64,000 nt of DNA from Prevotellaceae bacterium UBA2738 (GTDB lineage: Bacteria; Bacteroidota; Bacteroidia; Bacteroidales; Bacteroidaceae). This document shows positions 16,282-25,047 of the stretch, piece after piece. The stretch is taken from positions 7,704-71,703 of the forward strand of contig DEJW01000046.1 of NCBI GenBank assembly GCA_002353585.1, given 5' to 3'. Position numbers and translations under genes: made by a program. Below the pieces are notes generated by a model, which worked only from the letters and a program-made list of their open reading frames with translations, was not told the origin of the DNA and did no database searches. Position 1 is the first letter of the stretch. Every line of letters starts with the position of its first letter.

Positions 16282-18987
16282 TTACAGCTTCTGTTCTACC
16301 TCTATTTCAGTGAATGTCTCGATGATATCGCCAGCAAGGATGTCGTTGAAGTTGACGAGTGAGATACCACACTCGAAACCAGTAGCTACCTCCTTCACGT
16401 CGTCCTTGTAACGCTTGAGGGCATTGATTTCGCCAGTGAAGATTACTATGCCGTCGCGGATAAGACGTGCCTTGTCCTTGGCATGAACCTTGCCCTCGGT
16501 GACCATTGCGCCTGCAACGGTGCCGACCTTGGAAATCTTGAAGACCTCCTTGACCTCCACCTGACCCGTGGCAACCTCTTTCTTAATCTTATCGAGCATA
16601 CCCTCCATAGCTGCCTTGATATCGTCCATAGCATCGTAGATGACAGAGTAGGTGTTGATTTCCACACCCTCCTGCTCGGCGAGTTTCTTGGCTGCTACTG
16701 ACGGACGAACCTGGAAGCCTACTATCATACCATTCTCGGCAGTAGAGGCGAGGATAACGTCGTTTTCGGATATCTGACCTACGCCCTTGAGTATGACGTT
16801 GACCTGTACCTTCTCGGTTGACATCTTGATGAAAGAGTCGGAGAGAGCCTCCACAGAACCCTGTGTGTCAGCCTTGACCACAAGGTTGAGCTCATGGAAC
16901 TCGCCCAGAGCCACACGGTGTGCAATCTCCTCGAGTGAGAGGGTCTTGGTAGTGCGCAGACTCTGTTCGCGCTGCAGCTGCATACGCTTGTTGGCAATGG
17001 TTTTAGCCTCCTGCTCTGTCTCCATGATGTGGAAAGAGTCACCAGCCTGTGGTGCACCATTGAGACCGAGTATTATCACTGGCTCTGCAGGACGTGCCTG
17101 CTCCACATTCTGGTTACGTTCGTTGAACATAGCCTTAACTCTGCCCCATGCCGTGCCTGCTATCACGATGTCGCCCACCTTGAGCGTACCGTTGCTAACA
17201 AGGACGGTAGAGACGTAGCCACGACCCTTGTCGAGTGAAGACTCGATAACCGAGCCTGTAGCGTTACGGTTAGGGTTAGCCTTGAGGTCGAGCATCTCAG
17301 CCTCGAGCAGCACCTTCTCCATCAGTTCTTTAACGCCAGTACCTTTCTTGGCACTTATTTCCTGACACTGGTACTTACCGCCCCATTCCTCAACGAGGAG
17401 GTTCATGGCAGCGAGGTCCTGACGAATCTTGTCAGGGTTAGCACCTGGCTTATCTATCTTATTTATAGCGAATACCATAGGTACATTGGCAGCCTGAGCA
17501 TGGGCTATAGCCTCCTTGGTGGTAGGCATGATAGAGTCGTCGGCTGCTATGATGATAATGGCGATATCGGTAACCTGAGTACCACGGGCACGCATAGCGG
17601 TGAACGCCTCGTGGCCTGGGGTATCGAGGAAGGTGATTCGACGTCCGTCAGGGAGTTTCACGTTGTAGGCACCTATGTGCTGTGTGATGCCGCCTGCCTC
17701 ACCTGCTATGACGTTGGTCTTGCGCACATAGTCGAGCAGTGACGTCTTACCATGGTCAACGTGGCCCATGACGGTTACGATAGGCGGACGTGAGATGAGG
17801 TCGTTCTCATCGTCGTCAGCCTCCTGAATAGCTTCCTGCACCTCGGCAGAGACATACTCGGTGGTGAAACCGAACTCGTCAGCCACGAGGTTGATGGTCT
17901 CAGCATCCAGACGCTGGTTGATACTTACCATGATGCCTACAGACATGAGGGTACCTATGAGTTTGGTAACAGGCACATCCATCATGGTGGCAAGTTCGCT
18001 GACGGTAACAAACTCGGTGAGTTTCAGTGTCTTGCTCTCCAGTTCGCCCATGAGTTGGTCCTCCTCACGCTGCTGGGCAGCAGCATCACGCTTCTCTTTA
18101 CGATACTTGGCACCCTTCTTATTTATGGATGTCTTGCTGGTAAGGCGTGCGAGGGTTTCCTTTACCTGACGTGCTACATCTTCATCAGAAACCTCCTGAG
18201 GCTGGTTGCCTTTCTTCTTCTTGTTTTTCTTGCCATTGCCCTGCTGCTGCGGCTGCTGACCAGCCTTGCCAGCGGTGGTGCGAGCATTCTTGCCGTTCTT
18301 GCCGCCTTGCTGCTGGTTGGCAACATCGTTTACATCGACGCGCTCCTTGCCAATGCGGTTACGCTTCTTGCGTTCGGCAGTCTTCTCCTCGCGTTCCTTG
18401 CGCTTCTCCTCCTTCGACTTCTTCTTAGGACGAGTGCTCTGGTTGAGGGATGAGAGGTCAACGGTACCCAGTACGGTAGGACCTTCCACCTTCTTGTGGT
18501 CGCTTTTTAGGGTGAATATCTCGGGCTTGTTGTCCTCGGCAGGTGCCTCCACCTTCTCCTCCTTTACTGGAGCAGTAGGTTTTGTCTCAGCCTTAGGAGC
18601 CTCAGTCACAGCCTTTGGTTCAGCCTTATGAGCCTCTGCTGCTGGTTTGCCAGTGCCGAGGTCTATCTTGCCGAGGGGTTTTACCTCGGTTTTCTTTTGT
18701 ATGAGGGCATCGCCAGCCGTCTTAGCCTGCTGAGGCTCTGGTGCAACGTGTTGTGGCTTCTCTTTCTTTGCAGGTTTTTCCTTCTTCTGGAATATCTTGT
18801 CAGCCTGTGTGCGTACTTCCTTGTCGCCCTTGAAAGCAACTACGAGAGCATCATACTGAGCATCGTTGAGTTTGAAGTTTAGGTCGTTCTTCACTTCGCC
18901 GAGCTCTGCCTTCTTCTCAAGGAAGTCAACAGCGGTCTGCAATCCGATGTTGAGTTCGCTGATAGCTTTATTTAGTCTTATGCTCAT
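16282..18987 (-). CDS. infB: Translation initiation factor IF-2
   Basis: IF-2 is the GTPase that brings initiator tRNA to the 30S subunit and promotes 70S assembly. The protein is 901 residues from the chosen ATG (MSIRLNKAISELNIG). It has an N-terminal IF2_N helix domain, a long Lys/Glu/Ala/Pro-rich linker, and the G domain with GHVDHGKTSLLD (about 407), DTPGHEAF and NKID. Beta-barrel domains, IF-2 domain 3 and the C-terminal domain ending VEQKL follow. The frame is open 96 bp further upstream, but that stretch is a palindromic repeat region and is not conserved IF-2 sequence. It sits in the classical rimP-nusA-infB order. Confidence 0.97.
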   Translation of the reverse strand: MSIRLNKAISELNIGLQTAVDFLEKKAELGEVKNDLNFKLNDAQYDALVVAFKGDKEVRTQADKIFQKKEKPAKKEKPQHVAPEPQQAKTAGDALIQKKTEVKPLGKIDLGTGKPAAEAHKAEPKAVTEAPKAETKPTAPVKEEKVEAPAEDNKPEIFTLKSDHKKVEGPTVLGTVDLSSLNQSTRPKKKSKEEKRKEREEKTAERKKRNRIGKERVDVNDVANQQQGGKNGKNARTTAGKAGQQPQQQGNGKKNKKKKGNQPQEVSDEDVARQVKETLARLTSKTSINKKGAKYRKEKRDAAAQQREEDQLMGELESKTLKLTEFVTVSELATMMDVPVTKLIGTLMSVGIMVSINQRLDAETINLVADEFGFTTEYVSAEVQEAIQEADDDENDLISRPPIVTVMGHVDHGKTSLLDYVRKTNVIAGEAGGITQHIGAYNVKLPDGRRITFLDTPGHEAFTAMRARGTQVTDIAIIIIAADDSIMPTTKEAIAHAQAANVPMVFAINKIDKPGANPDKIRQDLAAMNLLVEEWGGKYQCQEISAKKGTGVKELMEKVLLEAEMLDLKANPNRNATGSVIESSLDKGRGYVSTVLVSNGTLKVGDIVIAGTAWGRVKAMFNERNQNVEQARPAEPVIILGLNGAPQAGDSFHIMETEQEAKTIANKRMQLQREQSLRTTKTLSLEEIAHRVALGEFHELNLVVKADTQGSVEALSDSFIKMSTEKVQVNVILKGVGQISENDVILASTAENGMIVGFQVRPSVAAKKLAEQEGVEINTYSVIYDAMDDIKAAMEGMLDKIKKEVATGQVEVKEVFKISKVGTVAGAMVTEGKVHAKDKARLIRDGIVIFTGEINALKRYKDDVKEVATGFECGISLVNFNDILAGDIIETFTEIEVEQKL

Positions 18988-19009
18988 ATAATTTTCTTTT
19001 TTTTGTTTA

Positions 19010-19166
19010 AAGGGTTCAAGCGCTCGCTGGAGCGAGCTGGTTCTTGCGCTCCGTAGGTGCTCAGGCGAGCAAGCTCGGAGCAAGGCGCTTGCTTCGCAAG
19101 CTAGTTCAAGGGGTTCCAGGGGTTCCAGGTACTTTTGAACTTTTGAACTCTTGAACCATTGAACTT
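19010..19166. repeat. Palindrome cluster with GAAC/GTTC octamer array upstream of infB
   Basis: The nusA-infB gap holds small palindromes such as GCTCGCTGGAGCGAGC and CTTGCTTCGCAAG, bordered by GTTCAA words. An octamer-like array (CTTTTGAA units, GGGGTTCCAG units) then runs up to the nusA stop. Similar GCGC-stem/GAAC clusters occur at 43030-43140 and 60699-60786. Confidence 0.65.
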
Positions 19167-20432
19167 TTACTTCTCAAACTCTGCTCTCAGTACGCTGAGC
19201 AATTGGTCAACAGTCTCTTCCTCAAGGTCAGCCCTGGTGATAAGCATCTCGCGAGGAGCGTTGAGCACCTGCTTAGCGGTGTCGAGACCGATGTTCTTAA
19301 TGGCGTCAATAACCCACTGGTCAACTTCGTCATTAAACTCGTCGAGGTAGATATCCTCCTCGTCAACATTCTGGTCGTCGAGTTCGCGGAATACGTCGAT
19401 GGTGTATTCGGTGAGCATAGAAGCAAGTTTGATGTTCTGACCGCTGCGACCGATTGCGAGTGACACCTCTTCAGGACGCAGATAAACCTCTGCCTTGCGC
19501 TCTTCCTCGTTGAGCACGATAGAGTTGATCTGTGCAGGAGCGAGGGCACGCTGTATGAAGAGTTTGGTGTTTTGGGTGTAGTTGATTACGTCGAGGTTCT
19601 CATTGCACAATTCACGTACGATGCCATGAACACGGCTACCCTTGACACCTACGCAAGCGCCTACTGGGTCGATGCGGTCGTCGAAACTCTCTACGGCAAT
19701 CTTAGCACGCTCGCCTGGTATGCGGGCAATCTTGCGCACTGCCACCAGTCCCTCTGCAATCTCAGGCACCTCAGCCTCGAGCAGACGCTGAAGGAATAGG
19801 TTAGAGCAACGTGAGAGGATAATCTTTGGGTTGTTGTTCTCGTTAGTAACACGCTCAATGATAGCCTTGATGCTCTCGTTTTTACGATAAACGTCATTAG
19901 GTATCTGACCAGCCTTTGGCAGGAGCAGTTCGTTGCCCTCATCGTCGATGATGAGCACCTCGCGCTTCCATATCTGGTACACCTCGCCTGTTACTATCTC
20001 GCCCACGCGATCCTTATATTTATTATAAAGGGTGTCGTGTTCCAGTTCAAGAATCTTTGAAGCAAGAGTTTGGCGCAGGTTGAGGATGGCACGTCTGCCA
20101 AACTTAGTAAAGTCAACGCGCTCTGATACGTCCTCGCCTACCTCGTAGTCGTCTTGTATCTTCTGTGCCTCAGAGAGTGATATCTCCTTGTTCTCGTCAG
20201 CCACCTCGCCGTCAGGCACAACGACGCGGTTGCGGTAAATCTCGAAGTCGCCCTTGTCAGGGTTTACGATAACATCGAAGTTGGCATCGCTGCCGAATAT
20301 CTTAGCGATAACGTTGCGGAAGCTCTCTTCGAGCACGCTTACGAGTGTGGTGCGATCGATGTTCTTGGTTTCCTTAAACTCACGGAACGTTTCGATCATG
20401 CTTGGTTGTTGTTCTGTAATCTTTGTTGCCAT
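19167..20432 (-). CDS. nusA: Transcription termination/antitermination factor NusA
   Basis: NusA binds RNA polymerase and nascent RNA and modulates pausing, termination and antitermination. The protein is 421 residues: an N-terminal RNAP-binding domain (IETFREFKETKNIDRTTLV), an S1 domain (about 135-200, VGEIVTGEVYQIWKREVLII) and two KH domains (GACVGVKGSRVHGIVREL and SLAIGRSGQNIKLAS). A shortened C-terminal tail replaces the acidic AR repeats of E. coli NusA (495 residues). It lies between rimP and infB. The ATG gives the standard N terminus. Confidence 0.97.
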   Translation of the reverse strand: MATKITEQQPSMIETFREFKETKNIDRTTLVSVLEESFRNVIAKIFGSDANFDVIVNPDKGDFEIYRNRVVVPDGEVADENKEISLSEAQKIQDDYEVGEDVSERVDFTKFGRRAILNLRQTLASKILELEHDTLYNKYKDRVGEIVTGEVYQIWKREVLIIDDEGNELLLPKAGQIPNDVYRKNESIKAIIERVTNENNNPKIILSRCSNLFLQRLLEAEVPEIAEGLVAVRKIARIPGERAKIAVESFDDRIDPVGACVGVKGSRVHGIVRELCNENLDVINYTQNTKLFIQRALAPAQINSIVLNEEERKAEVYLRPEEVSLAIGRSGQNIKLASMLTEYTIDVFRELDDQNVDEEDIYLDEFNDEVDQWVIDAIKNIGLDTAKQVLNAPREMLITRADLEEETVDQLLSVLRAEFEK

Positions 20433-20474
20433 TTTTATTGTTATTTTGTTTTTAGTTTATTTTCACTTGAAGAA

Positions 20475-20560
20475 AGTAGTCAGGAGTTAAGGAGTTAAGA
20501 CATTAGTATAAATTCTTGAGTGAGGCACTCGGTATTGTCTTAACTACTGAATACTTAACT
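20475..20560. repeat. GAGTTAAG octamer words in inverted arrangement between rimP and nusA
   Basis: AGGAGTTAAGGAGTTAAGAC at the left and TCTTAACTACTGAATACTTAACTAC at the right form direct and inverted copies of the same word around a central GAGTGAGGCACTC palindrome. Function is unknown; it could fold in the rimP-nusA transcript. Confidence 0.5.
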
Positions 20561-20576
20561 ACTTCAGAATGTCGAA

Positions 20577-21044
20577 TTATTTAAAATCAATAAGGTATTT
20601 GCAGTATTTCACTTCGTTGACAGAGAAGGTGCGCTCCACATCCACGAGCACAGGACGCTTCTTGCCTTCCTGCTTCTGCTTCTCCTGGGTGAGTATGGTG
20701 AAGTTGGGTTCCTCCACGCTGAGCAGTGTACCTTTATATTTTATGCCACTGGCATCGAGCACCTCAACGGTCTTGCCTATGCAGTTGATGTATTGCTGCA
20801 ACACTTTGAAAGGCTGTCCCAGTCCGGCACTGCCCACCTCAAGTTCGTAGTCTTCCTCGTCGCGATTCAGATGATCCTCAATAAAGCGGCTCAGCTCTAC
20901 GCAGTCCTCTATCCACACTCCGTCGTGGTGGTCTATCTCTACCACGATGCGGTCGTCTGGAGTCACGTCAACGTCAACAAGGAAATACTCTTTTCCCTCT
21001 AACCATTCTTCAACAATCTCTTTTACTTTGTTCTTGTCGATCAT
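20577..21044 (-). CDS. rimP: Ribosome maturation factor RimP
   Basis: RimP helps 30S subunit maturation. The 155-residue protein has the two-domain RimP layout: an N-terminal domain with DVDVTPDDRIVVEIDHHDGVWIEDCVELSRFIE and EVGSAGLGQPFKV, and a C-terminal SH3-like domain with VLDASGIKYKGTLLSVE. The length matches the family (about 150). It is the first gene of rimP-nusA-infB, and its -7 element TAACTTTG lies at 21117-21124. Confidence 0.95.
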   Translation of the reverse strand: MIDKNKVKEIVEEWLEGKEYFLVDVDVTPDDRIVVEIDHHDGVWIEDCVELSRFIEDHLNRDEEDYELEVGSAGLGQPFKVLQQYINCIGKTVEVLDASGIKYKGTLLSVEEPNFTILTQEKQKQEGKKRPVLVDVERTFSVNEVKYCKYLIDFK

Positions 21045-21079
21045 TTCTTCTTTTCTTTAGTGATAAAAGAAAGAATGAG

Positions 21080-21097
21080 AAGCTCTGTTGAGCTTCC
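21080..21097 (-). promoter_or_regulatory. Leader hairpin upstream of rimP
   Basis: GAAGCTC and GAGCTTC pair around a TGTT loop. On the minus strand the stem is followed by TCTCATTCTTTCTTTT, so in the rimP leader it could act as an attenuator-like hairpin. Function is inferred. Confidence 0.4.
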
Positions 21098-21116
21098 CAT
21101 TCCCCTGAACTGCGTG

Positions 21117-21124
21117 CAAAGTTA
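21117..21124 (-). promoter_or_regulatory. -7 promoter element for rimP-nusA-infB
   Basis: It reads TAACTTTG on the minus strand (TAnnTTTG consensus). The -33 region is taken up by the GAAAGTT heptamer array at 21131-21165. Confidence 0.55.
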
Positions 21125-21130
21125 CGAATA

Positions 21131-21165
21131 AAAGTTGAAAGTTGAAAGTTGAAAGTTGAAAGTTG
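21131..21165. repeat. Heptamer tandem array (GAAAGTT)
   Basis: Five near-perfect units of GAAAGTT lie immediately upstream of the rimP -7 element, covering the position where a -33 element would be. Confidence 0.85.
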
Positions 21166-21183
21166 TATCTGCGTTAAGTTTTT

Positions 21184-21240
21184 TTAACCTTTAACCCTTC
21201 ACCCTTAACCGTTAACCCTTAACCGTTAACCCTTAACCGT
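21184..21240. repeat. Heptamer tandem array (TAACCCT/TAACCGT)
   Basis: Seven or eight units of TAACCCT or TAACCGT run right up to the stop codon of the glycosidase gene. They lie between that gene and rimP. Confidence 0.85.
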
Positions 21241-23402
21241 CACGGTATCGCCATGAGTCCTTCCCATTCAACGTCCCAGTTTCCGTCTTTAGGAAAACCA
21301 GGATTGCTGACTGTACACCCGTCCCAGCCAGCACACATCATTGCAATTGCTGATAGCAGGGCACCATTGCCAGGCAGGTAAAGCCTCAGTCGTTTGTCCT
21401 GATAGTTATGTCCGTTGTTAAGGTATGTATTCTTCTGCTGAGACATTAGCAGAGCGTCAATGGCTTTCTCAGGTTGCATCAGTCGTGTAGCAGCCATTGC
21501 CGTCATAGGGAAATCCCATCCCCATGAGGTCTGCCATTGCCAGTTGTCCCAAATCCATTCGAGGGTGCGTTCCATCACCTTACCATTGATGAGTCGTGAC
21601 ATAGGGAAGAAGCCTAATGCTCCAAGTATAGCAGGATGGTCGGATGTCGCTCTGATATTTGTGTAGGTATCAGTTGCCGATTCAGCTGCCAGATACAGGG
21701 AATCTTTGTTATATGCGAGTGGTGACAGATGGTTGATAAGGTCATCCCATTCTGCTTTTCGTGGAAGCGCTAATCTCTCACGCCATTGTTGTGCCATCAT
21801 CATGGTGGTGCGCCATTGCGAGAGTTCAAAAGGTGAGTTGAATGTCACATCAGCCCTCAATGATTCCTGTGCAGGTATGTAGCCTCGGAGTATATATCGG
21901 TTGTTGATGGTGTCGAGATTGGCAAAGGAATGCATAAACACTGCAGTCTCGTCTATGAGTGGATACATAGTGCCTGCAAACCTACGTGCATCTTCTGGTG
22001 AGGTCTTGCTAAGACTGCGGTATGCGAGTTCTGCGAGATATATTATATGTGGTTGTTGCCATATAAGGAATGAACCCACCTTTGATGGTGCTTCCTCACC
22101 TGAGGGGTCGGTCATCTTCATCCATCTGGCACCTTCAAATCCCTGTCGGCGTGCTATCTGCTGTGCTATGGGTTGTACGTGGAAGTACCAGTTTAGAGTC
22201 CGTTGCAGCTTGTCGGTGTGTCCCCATAAAGGTAACCATGCCTGGTGCCATAATATCATCTCAAGATGGAATTTGCCAAACCACGAGTTCATGGTGAGTC
22301 CCGTTTCCTGTGGTGGAAATGCGTTTTGTGGAGAACTGTCAGGTGCACCAGTACATTGTATGTCAAGCAGATACTGCGAGAGAATGATGCGACGTTCCAG
22401 TTCCTTAGCCCTGACATCCTTGCAACGTGAGAAATCCACTGCTGCGCCTTCTGTCCAGAAGGTCTGCCAGTATTCAGCTGCTTCCTTTTTCACTTCATCG
22501 AATGCAATGTCTTTCTCTCCGTCAGTAGCAGAGGGTGGGGTAGGAGTCCATTCCACCGTAAACCGTATTGACGAAGCACGAGGTGTGAGAGCATAGCGGT
22601 GTTGTTTTGTTTTTGTAAAGCTTGCTTTGCCTTGCCATCTTACCTTTATATAATATGTTGTGGTGTCAAGCGTGTGTTTCACTACTGCATAGTCCTTGCC
22701 CTGCATGATGATGACAGACTGGTGCAGCGAGTCGGCTTGCCAGTTGCAGGCATCGTCAGTGTGTTTGCCCGTGGGGTAGGGCAGAGAGAGCAGTATGGGT
22801 GCTATCGTCTTAGCCTCAATGCTGAATGCTATGAGGTCACGCTGAGGGTGGCAAGTGGTAGTGACATCGTATCTTGTGTCCTTGTATGAGAAACGAGAGT
22901 GTATGCTACCCTGCCACATATCCAGTTTTTGAGAGATGGATGTAATGTCTGCAGGACTATCATTGTTCTGTTCAAAGCCGAATCCCACTGTACCCAGGTG
23001 CAGACGGTGAGGGTTTATGCGAAAATACTCTGATGCTTCATATTGTCGTCCAGGACCCTTAAACTGGCAGGCATATAGTTCGGCATCAGACTGATGGCCG
23101 AAGTTATATGGCTTCAGACATTCCTCATGCTTATACCCCTCAGTGTTGGGGAAGGAGTGCCAGCCCCACTGCGACTGTGTACCTAAGCAGATGCCTCCTT
23201 TGTAATATTCAGGAAAACTCTGCATACCAGTGGCATCAACAGTATAGGCAAAACCTCCGTTGCCAACGGACAACGATGACAAGGTGTCCATCGCCGTCAC
23301 CTCAGGATTGTTGCGCATCACGAGTGCCTTGCGGTCTATCTTCGCATTGGCGACGAGACTGCAAAAGAGCAGGAGAACAAATAAATAACGATATTTCAGC
23401 AT
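21240..23402 (-). CDS. Secreted six-hairpin (alpha/alpha)6-barrel glycosidase-like protein
   Basis: This protein of about 720 residues has a signal peptide (LFVLLLFCSLVANA). The architecture looks like Bacteroidota (alpha/alpha)6-barrel glycosidases: a beta-sandwich N-terminal half with LSSLSVGNGGFAYTVDATGMQSFPE, then a helical barrel with MNSWFGKFHLEMILWHQAWLPLWG, WMKMTDPSGEEAPSKVGSFLIWQQPHI and WQTSWGWDFPMTAMAA. The GNG motif and Glu in HLEMIL resemble GH65/GH95-clan enzymes, but I cannot name the family. It lies 10 bp after the pectate lyase gene on the same strand, suggesting joint work on pectin side chains (inference). ATG at 23402 is preferred over the preceding GTG. Confidence 0.75.
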   Translation of the reverse strand: MLKYRYLFVLLLFCSLVANAKIDRKALVMRNNPEVTAMDTLSSLSVGNGGFAYTVDATGMQSFPEYYKGGICLGTQSQWGWHSFPNTEGYKHEECLKPYNFGHQSDAELYACQFKGPGRQYEASEYFRINPHRLHLGTVGFGFEQNNDSPADITSISQKLDMWQGSIHSRFSYKDTRYDVTTTCHPQRDLIAFSIEAKTIAPILLSLPYPTGKHTDDACNWQADSLHQSVIIMQGKDYAVVKHTLDTTTYYIKVRWQGKASFTKTKQHRYALTPRASSIRFTVEWTPTPPSATDGEKDIAFDEVKKEAAEYWQTFWTEGAAVDFSRCKDVRAKELERRIILSQYLLDIQCTGAPDSSPQNAFPPQETGLTMNSWFGKFHLEMILWHQAWLPLWGHTDKLQRTLNWYFHVQPIAQQIARRQGFEGARWMKMTDPSGEEAPSKVGSFLIWQQPHIIYLAELAYRSLSKTSPEDARRFAGTMYPLIDETAVFMHSFANLDTINNRYILRGYIPAQESLRADVTFNSPFELSQWRTTMMMAQQWRERLALPRKAEWDDLINHLSPLAYNKDSLYLAAESATDTYTNIRATSDHPAILGALGFFPMSRLINGKVMERTLEWIWDNWQWQTSWGWDFPMTAMAATRLMQPEKAIDALLMSQQKNTYLNNGHNYQDKRLRLYLPGNGALLSAIAMMCAGWDGCTVSNPGFPKDGNWDVEWEGLMAIP

Positions 23403-23412
23403 CACGAAGATG

Positions 23413-24972
23413 TTACATCACTGGGAAATATTCCTCAAACCATCCCTTTACCTTCGTGTCGGCATTCTTGTTCTGTGCCTTGATGATAGGTTCCACGAGG
23501 GAGTTGAAATATACCTCGGCATTGGTGTAGAAACCACGTTTGTCTATGGTGTAGGCATTGCCGTCAGCGGCATCGTTGGGGTTCAGCCCGTGAGCCTTCT
23601 CCCAGGCATCAGGCATACCGTCGCCGTCAGAGTCGGGTAGGGCATTACCCTTCGCCAGTTCTGGCCATCCGCCCACCTCGTCCTGTGAGTCTATCCAGCC
23701 AGTTATGGTCTCAGAATATTTCTTCTTGCCTATGGTCTTGCCATATTTCGCTGTGCCTGTGGCAACATCCTCCACCACCTGCTGGTCGTTGCTGTCGCGA
23801 TGCAGCGAGGCACCAGCATAGGCAAGCACCTTGTCGTAAGCCTCTTCAGCCGTCTGTGTGGTTATATTGCCGTAAGGTATAGGTTCCTTAATTATTATGG
23901 TGTCCTTGGTCTGGGCTGTGTAGGTGCCGTCAACACTCTGCATGTTTACCTGATTCAGGAAACCCCATTTTAGGTTGTCTTTGGTCACCTGTGGGAAGAG
24001 CGGATTCACGTTGCCGTTGACGTAATATTTACCCCAAACGTGCCACATCAGGTCCCACTTGTTTGGTTCGGCAGTGCCGTGATGGGTGTATTCGCTGGTT
24101 CTTATGCCCACCGAAGCTATGCGCATCTGTATCTGTTTGCTACGTGTCAGTGTGCCAGGACCAGGCTTGTAGTAGTTGTTTACGATGTTCACCTTCTGTC
24201 CTTCGCCACCGTAACATCCGTTGCCACCCCAGTTGTACATCACGTTATTGCGCAGGTCAACCCTCTCGTCGGTCTGTGTGGATGTGCGAGGACCAAGACG
24301 CGGACAGCGTGAGGTATGGTGCGCCAACAGGTTGTGGTGGTATGATGCACCAGAGCCACCCCAGTTGCCTCCGTAGCCGTGAGCACCCTTCTTATGTCCG
24401 CTGTTTACCATACTCTGCGATGCTATGTTCCATTGCACGGAGAGGTTCTTTGAGCCATATACGGAGAGACACTCATCCACACTCCAGCTCACGGAGCAGT
24501 GGTCTATGATGATGTTCTCATTGTCCATACCACCCAGTCCGTCGCCCTCGTGGTGGGCTATCTCGCGGTTGCCTAAGCGGAAGCGCATAAAACGTATTAT
24601 CACGTTGTCGCATGAGATGACGAATGGGTAGTCGGCTATGCAGATGCCGTCGCCAGGAGCTGTCTGTCCCAGTATTGACACGTTGCCATTCTTCATTTTC
24701 AGTTCGCTGGTCAGGAATATCGTTCCGTCCACATCAAACACGATGGTTCTTGCTCCCTTCTGCAGGCAAGCCCAGCGGAAGGTGCCCTCCGAACCGTCGT
24801 CGGCAAGGCTGGTTACGTGCAACACTTTACCCCCTCTGCCACCAGTGGTGGTAAGACGGGCAAATCCCTCTGCGCCAGGAAAGGCAGGCGCACTCTCAAA
24901 CTGTGCGTTTGCTAAATTGACAATTGACAATTGACAATTGAGAATTAGGATTAGCAGAAGTATTTTTTTCAT
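23413..24972 (-). CDS. Secreted pectate lyase, polysaccharide lyase family 1
   Basis: This protein of about 519 residues has a signal peptide beginning MKKILLLILIL. It has the PL1 parallel beta-helix features: FPGAEGFARLTTTGGRGGKV at the N terminus, TIVFDVDGTIFL, VIIRFMRFRLGNRE, IIIDHCSVSWSVDE and HHNLLAHHTSRCPRLGPR. A C-terminal Ca-binding TSP3-like stretch follows (DSDGDGMPDAWEKAHGLNPN). It cleaves polygalacturonate by beta-elimination, making the unsaturated products that GH88/GH105 enzymes (one at 58.9 kb) remove. The start was moved 66 bp downstream of the longest frame, whose extra codons cross the pnp terminator. The signal peptide core LNCQLSIVNLA is encoded by a heptamer array (24913-24950). 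Confidence 0.93.
   Translation of the reverse strand: MKKILLLILILNCQLSIVNLANAQFESAPAFPGAEGFARLTTTGGRGGKVLHVTSLADDGSEGTFRWACLQKGARTIVFDVDGTIFLTSELKMKNGNVSILGQTAPGDGICIADYPFVISCDNVIIRFMRFRLGNREIAHHEGDGLGGMDNENIIIDHCSVSWSVDECLSVYGSKNLSVQWNIASQSMVNSGHKKGAHGYGGNWGGSGASYHHNLLAHHTSRCPRLGPRTSTQTDERVDLRNNVMYNWGGNGCYGGEGQKVNIVNNYYKPGPGTLTRSKQIQMRIASVGIRTSEYTHHGTAEPNKWDLMWHVWGKYYVNGNVNPLFPQVTKDNLKWGFLNQVNMQSVDGTYTAQTKDTIIIKEPIPYGNITTQTAEEAYDKVLAYAGASLHRDSNDQQVVEDVATGTAKYGKTIGKKKYSETITGWIDSQDEVGGWPELAKGNALPDSDGDGMPDAWEKAHGLNPNDAADGNAYTIDKRGFYTNAEVYFNSLVEPIIKAQNKNADTKVKGWFEEYFPVM
24913..24950. repeat. Heptamer tandem array (CAATTGA) inside the pectate lyase signal peptide
   Basis: About four units of CAATTGA, like the intergenic CAATTGT arrays at 4742 and 48390. 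Because 3 x 7 bp equals 7 codons, it reads as the period-7 peptide NCQLSIV, which is hydrophobic enough to serve in the signal peptide. Confidence 0.85.
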
Positions 24973-25011
24973 AAGGCAGTTAAGGTTGGGGTTAGGTTTT
25001 AGGTTATAAAA

Positions 25012-25036
25012 GCCCCAGAGCAGTGTGCTCCAGGGC
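25012..25036 (-). terminator. Rho-independent terminator of pnp
   Basis: GCCCTGGAGCA and TGCTCTGGGGC pair around CAC on the minus strand, followed by TTTTATAA. It starts 11 bp after the pnp stop. Confidence 0.75.
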
Positions 25037-25047
25037 ATTTTATAGAA

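Noticed and set aside
18988..19083. N-terminal extension of IF-2 (32 extra codons)
   Set aside because: The codons cover a palindrome cluster and encode Arg/Ser-rich sequence not seen in IF-2; MSIRLNKAISELN is the normal start.
24973..25038. N-terminal extension of the pectate lyase (22 extra codons)
   Set aside because: It crosses the pnp terminator hairpin; the signal peptide starts at MKKILLL.
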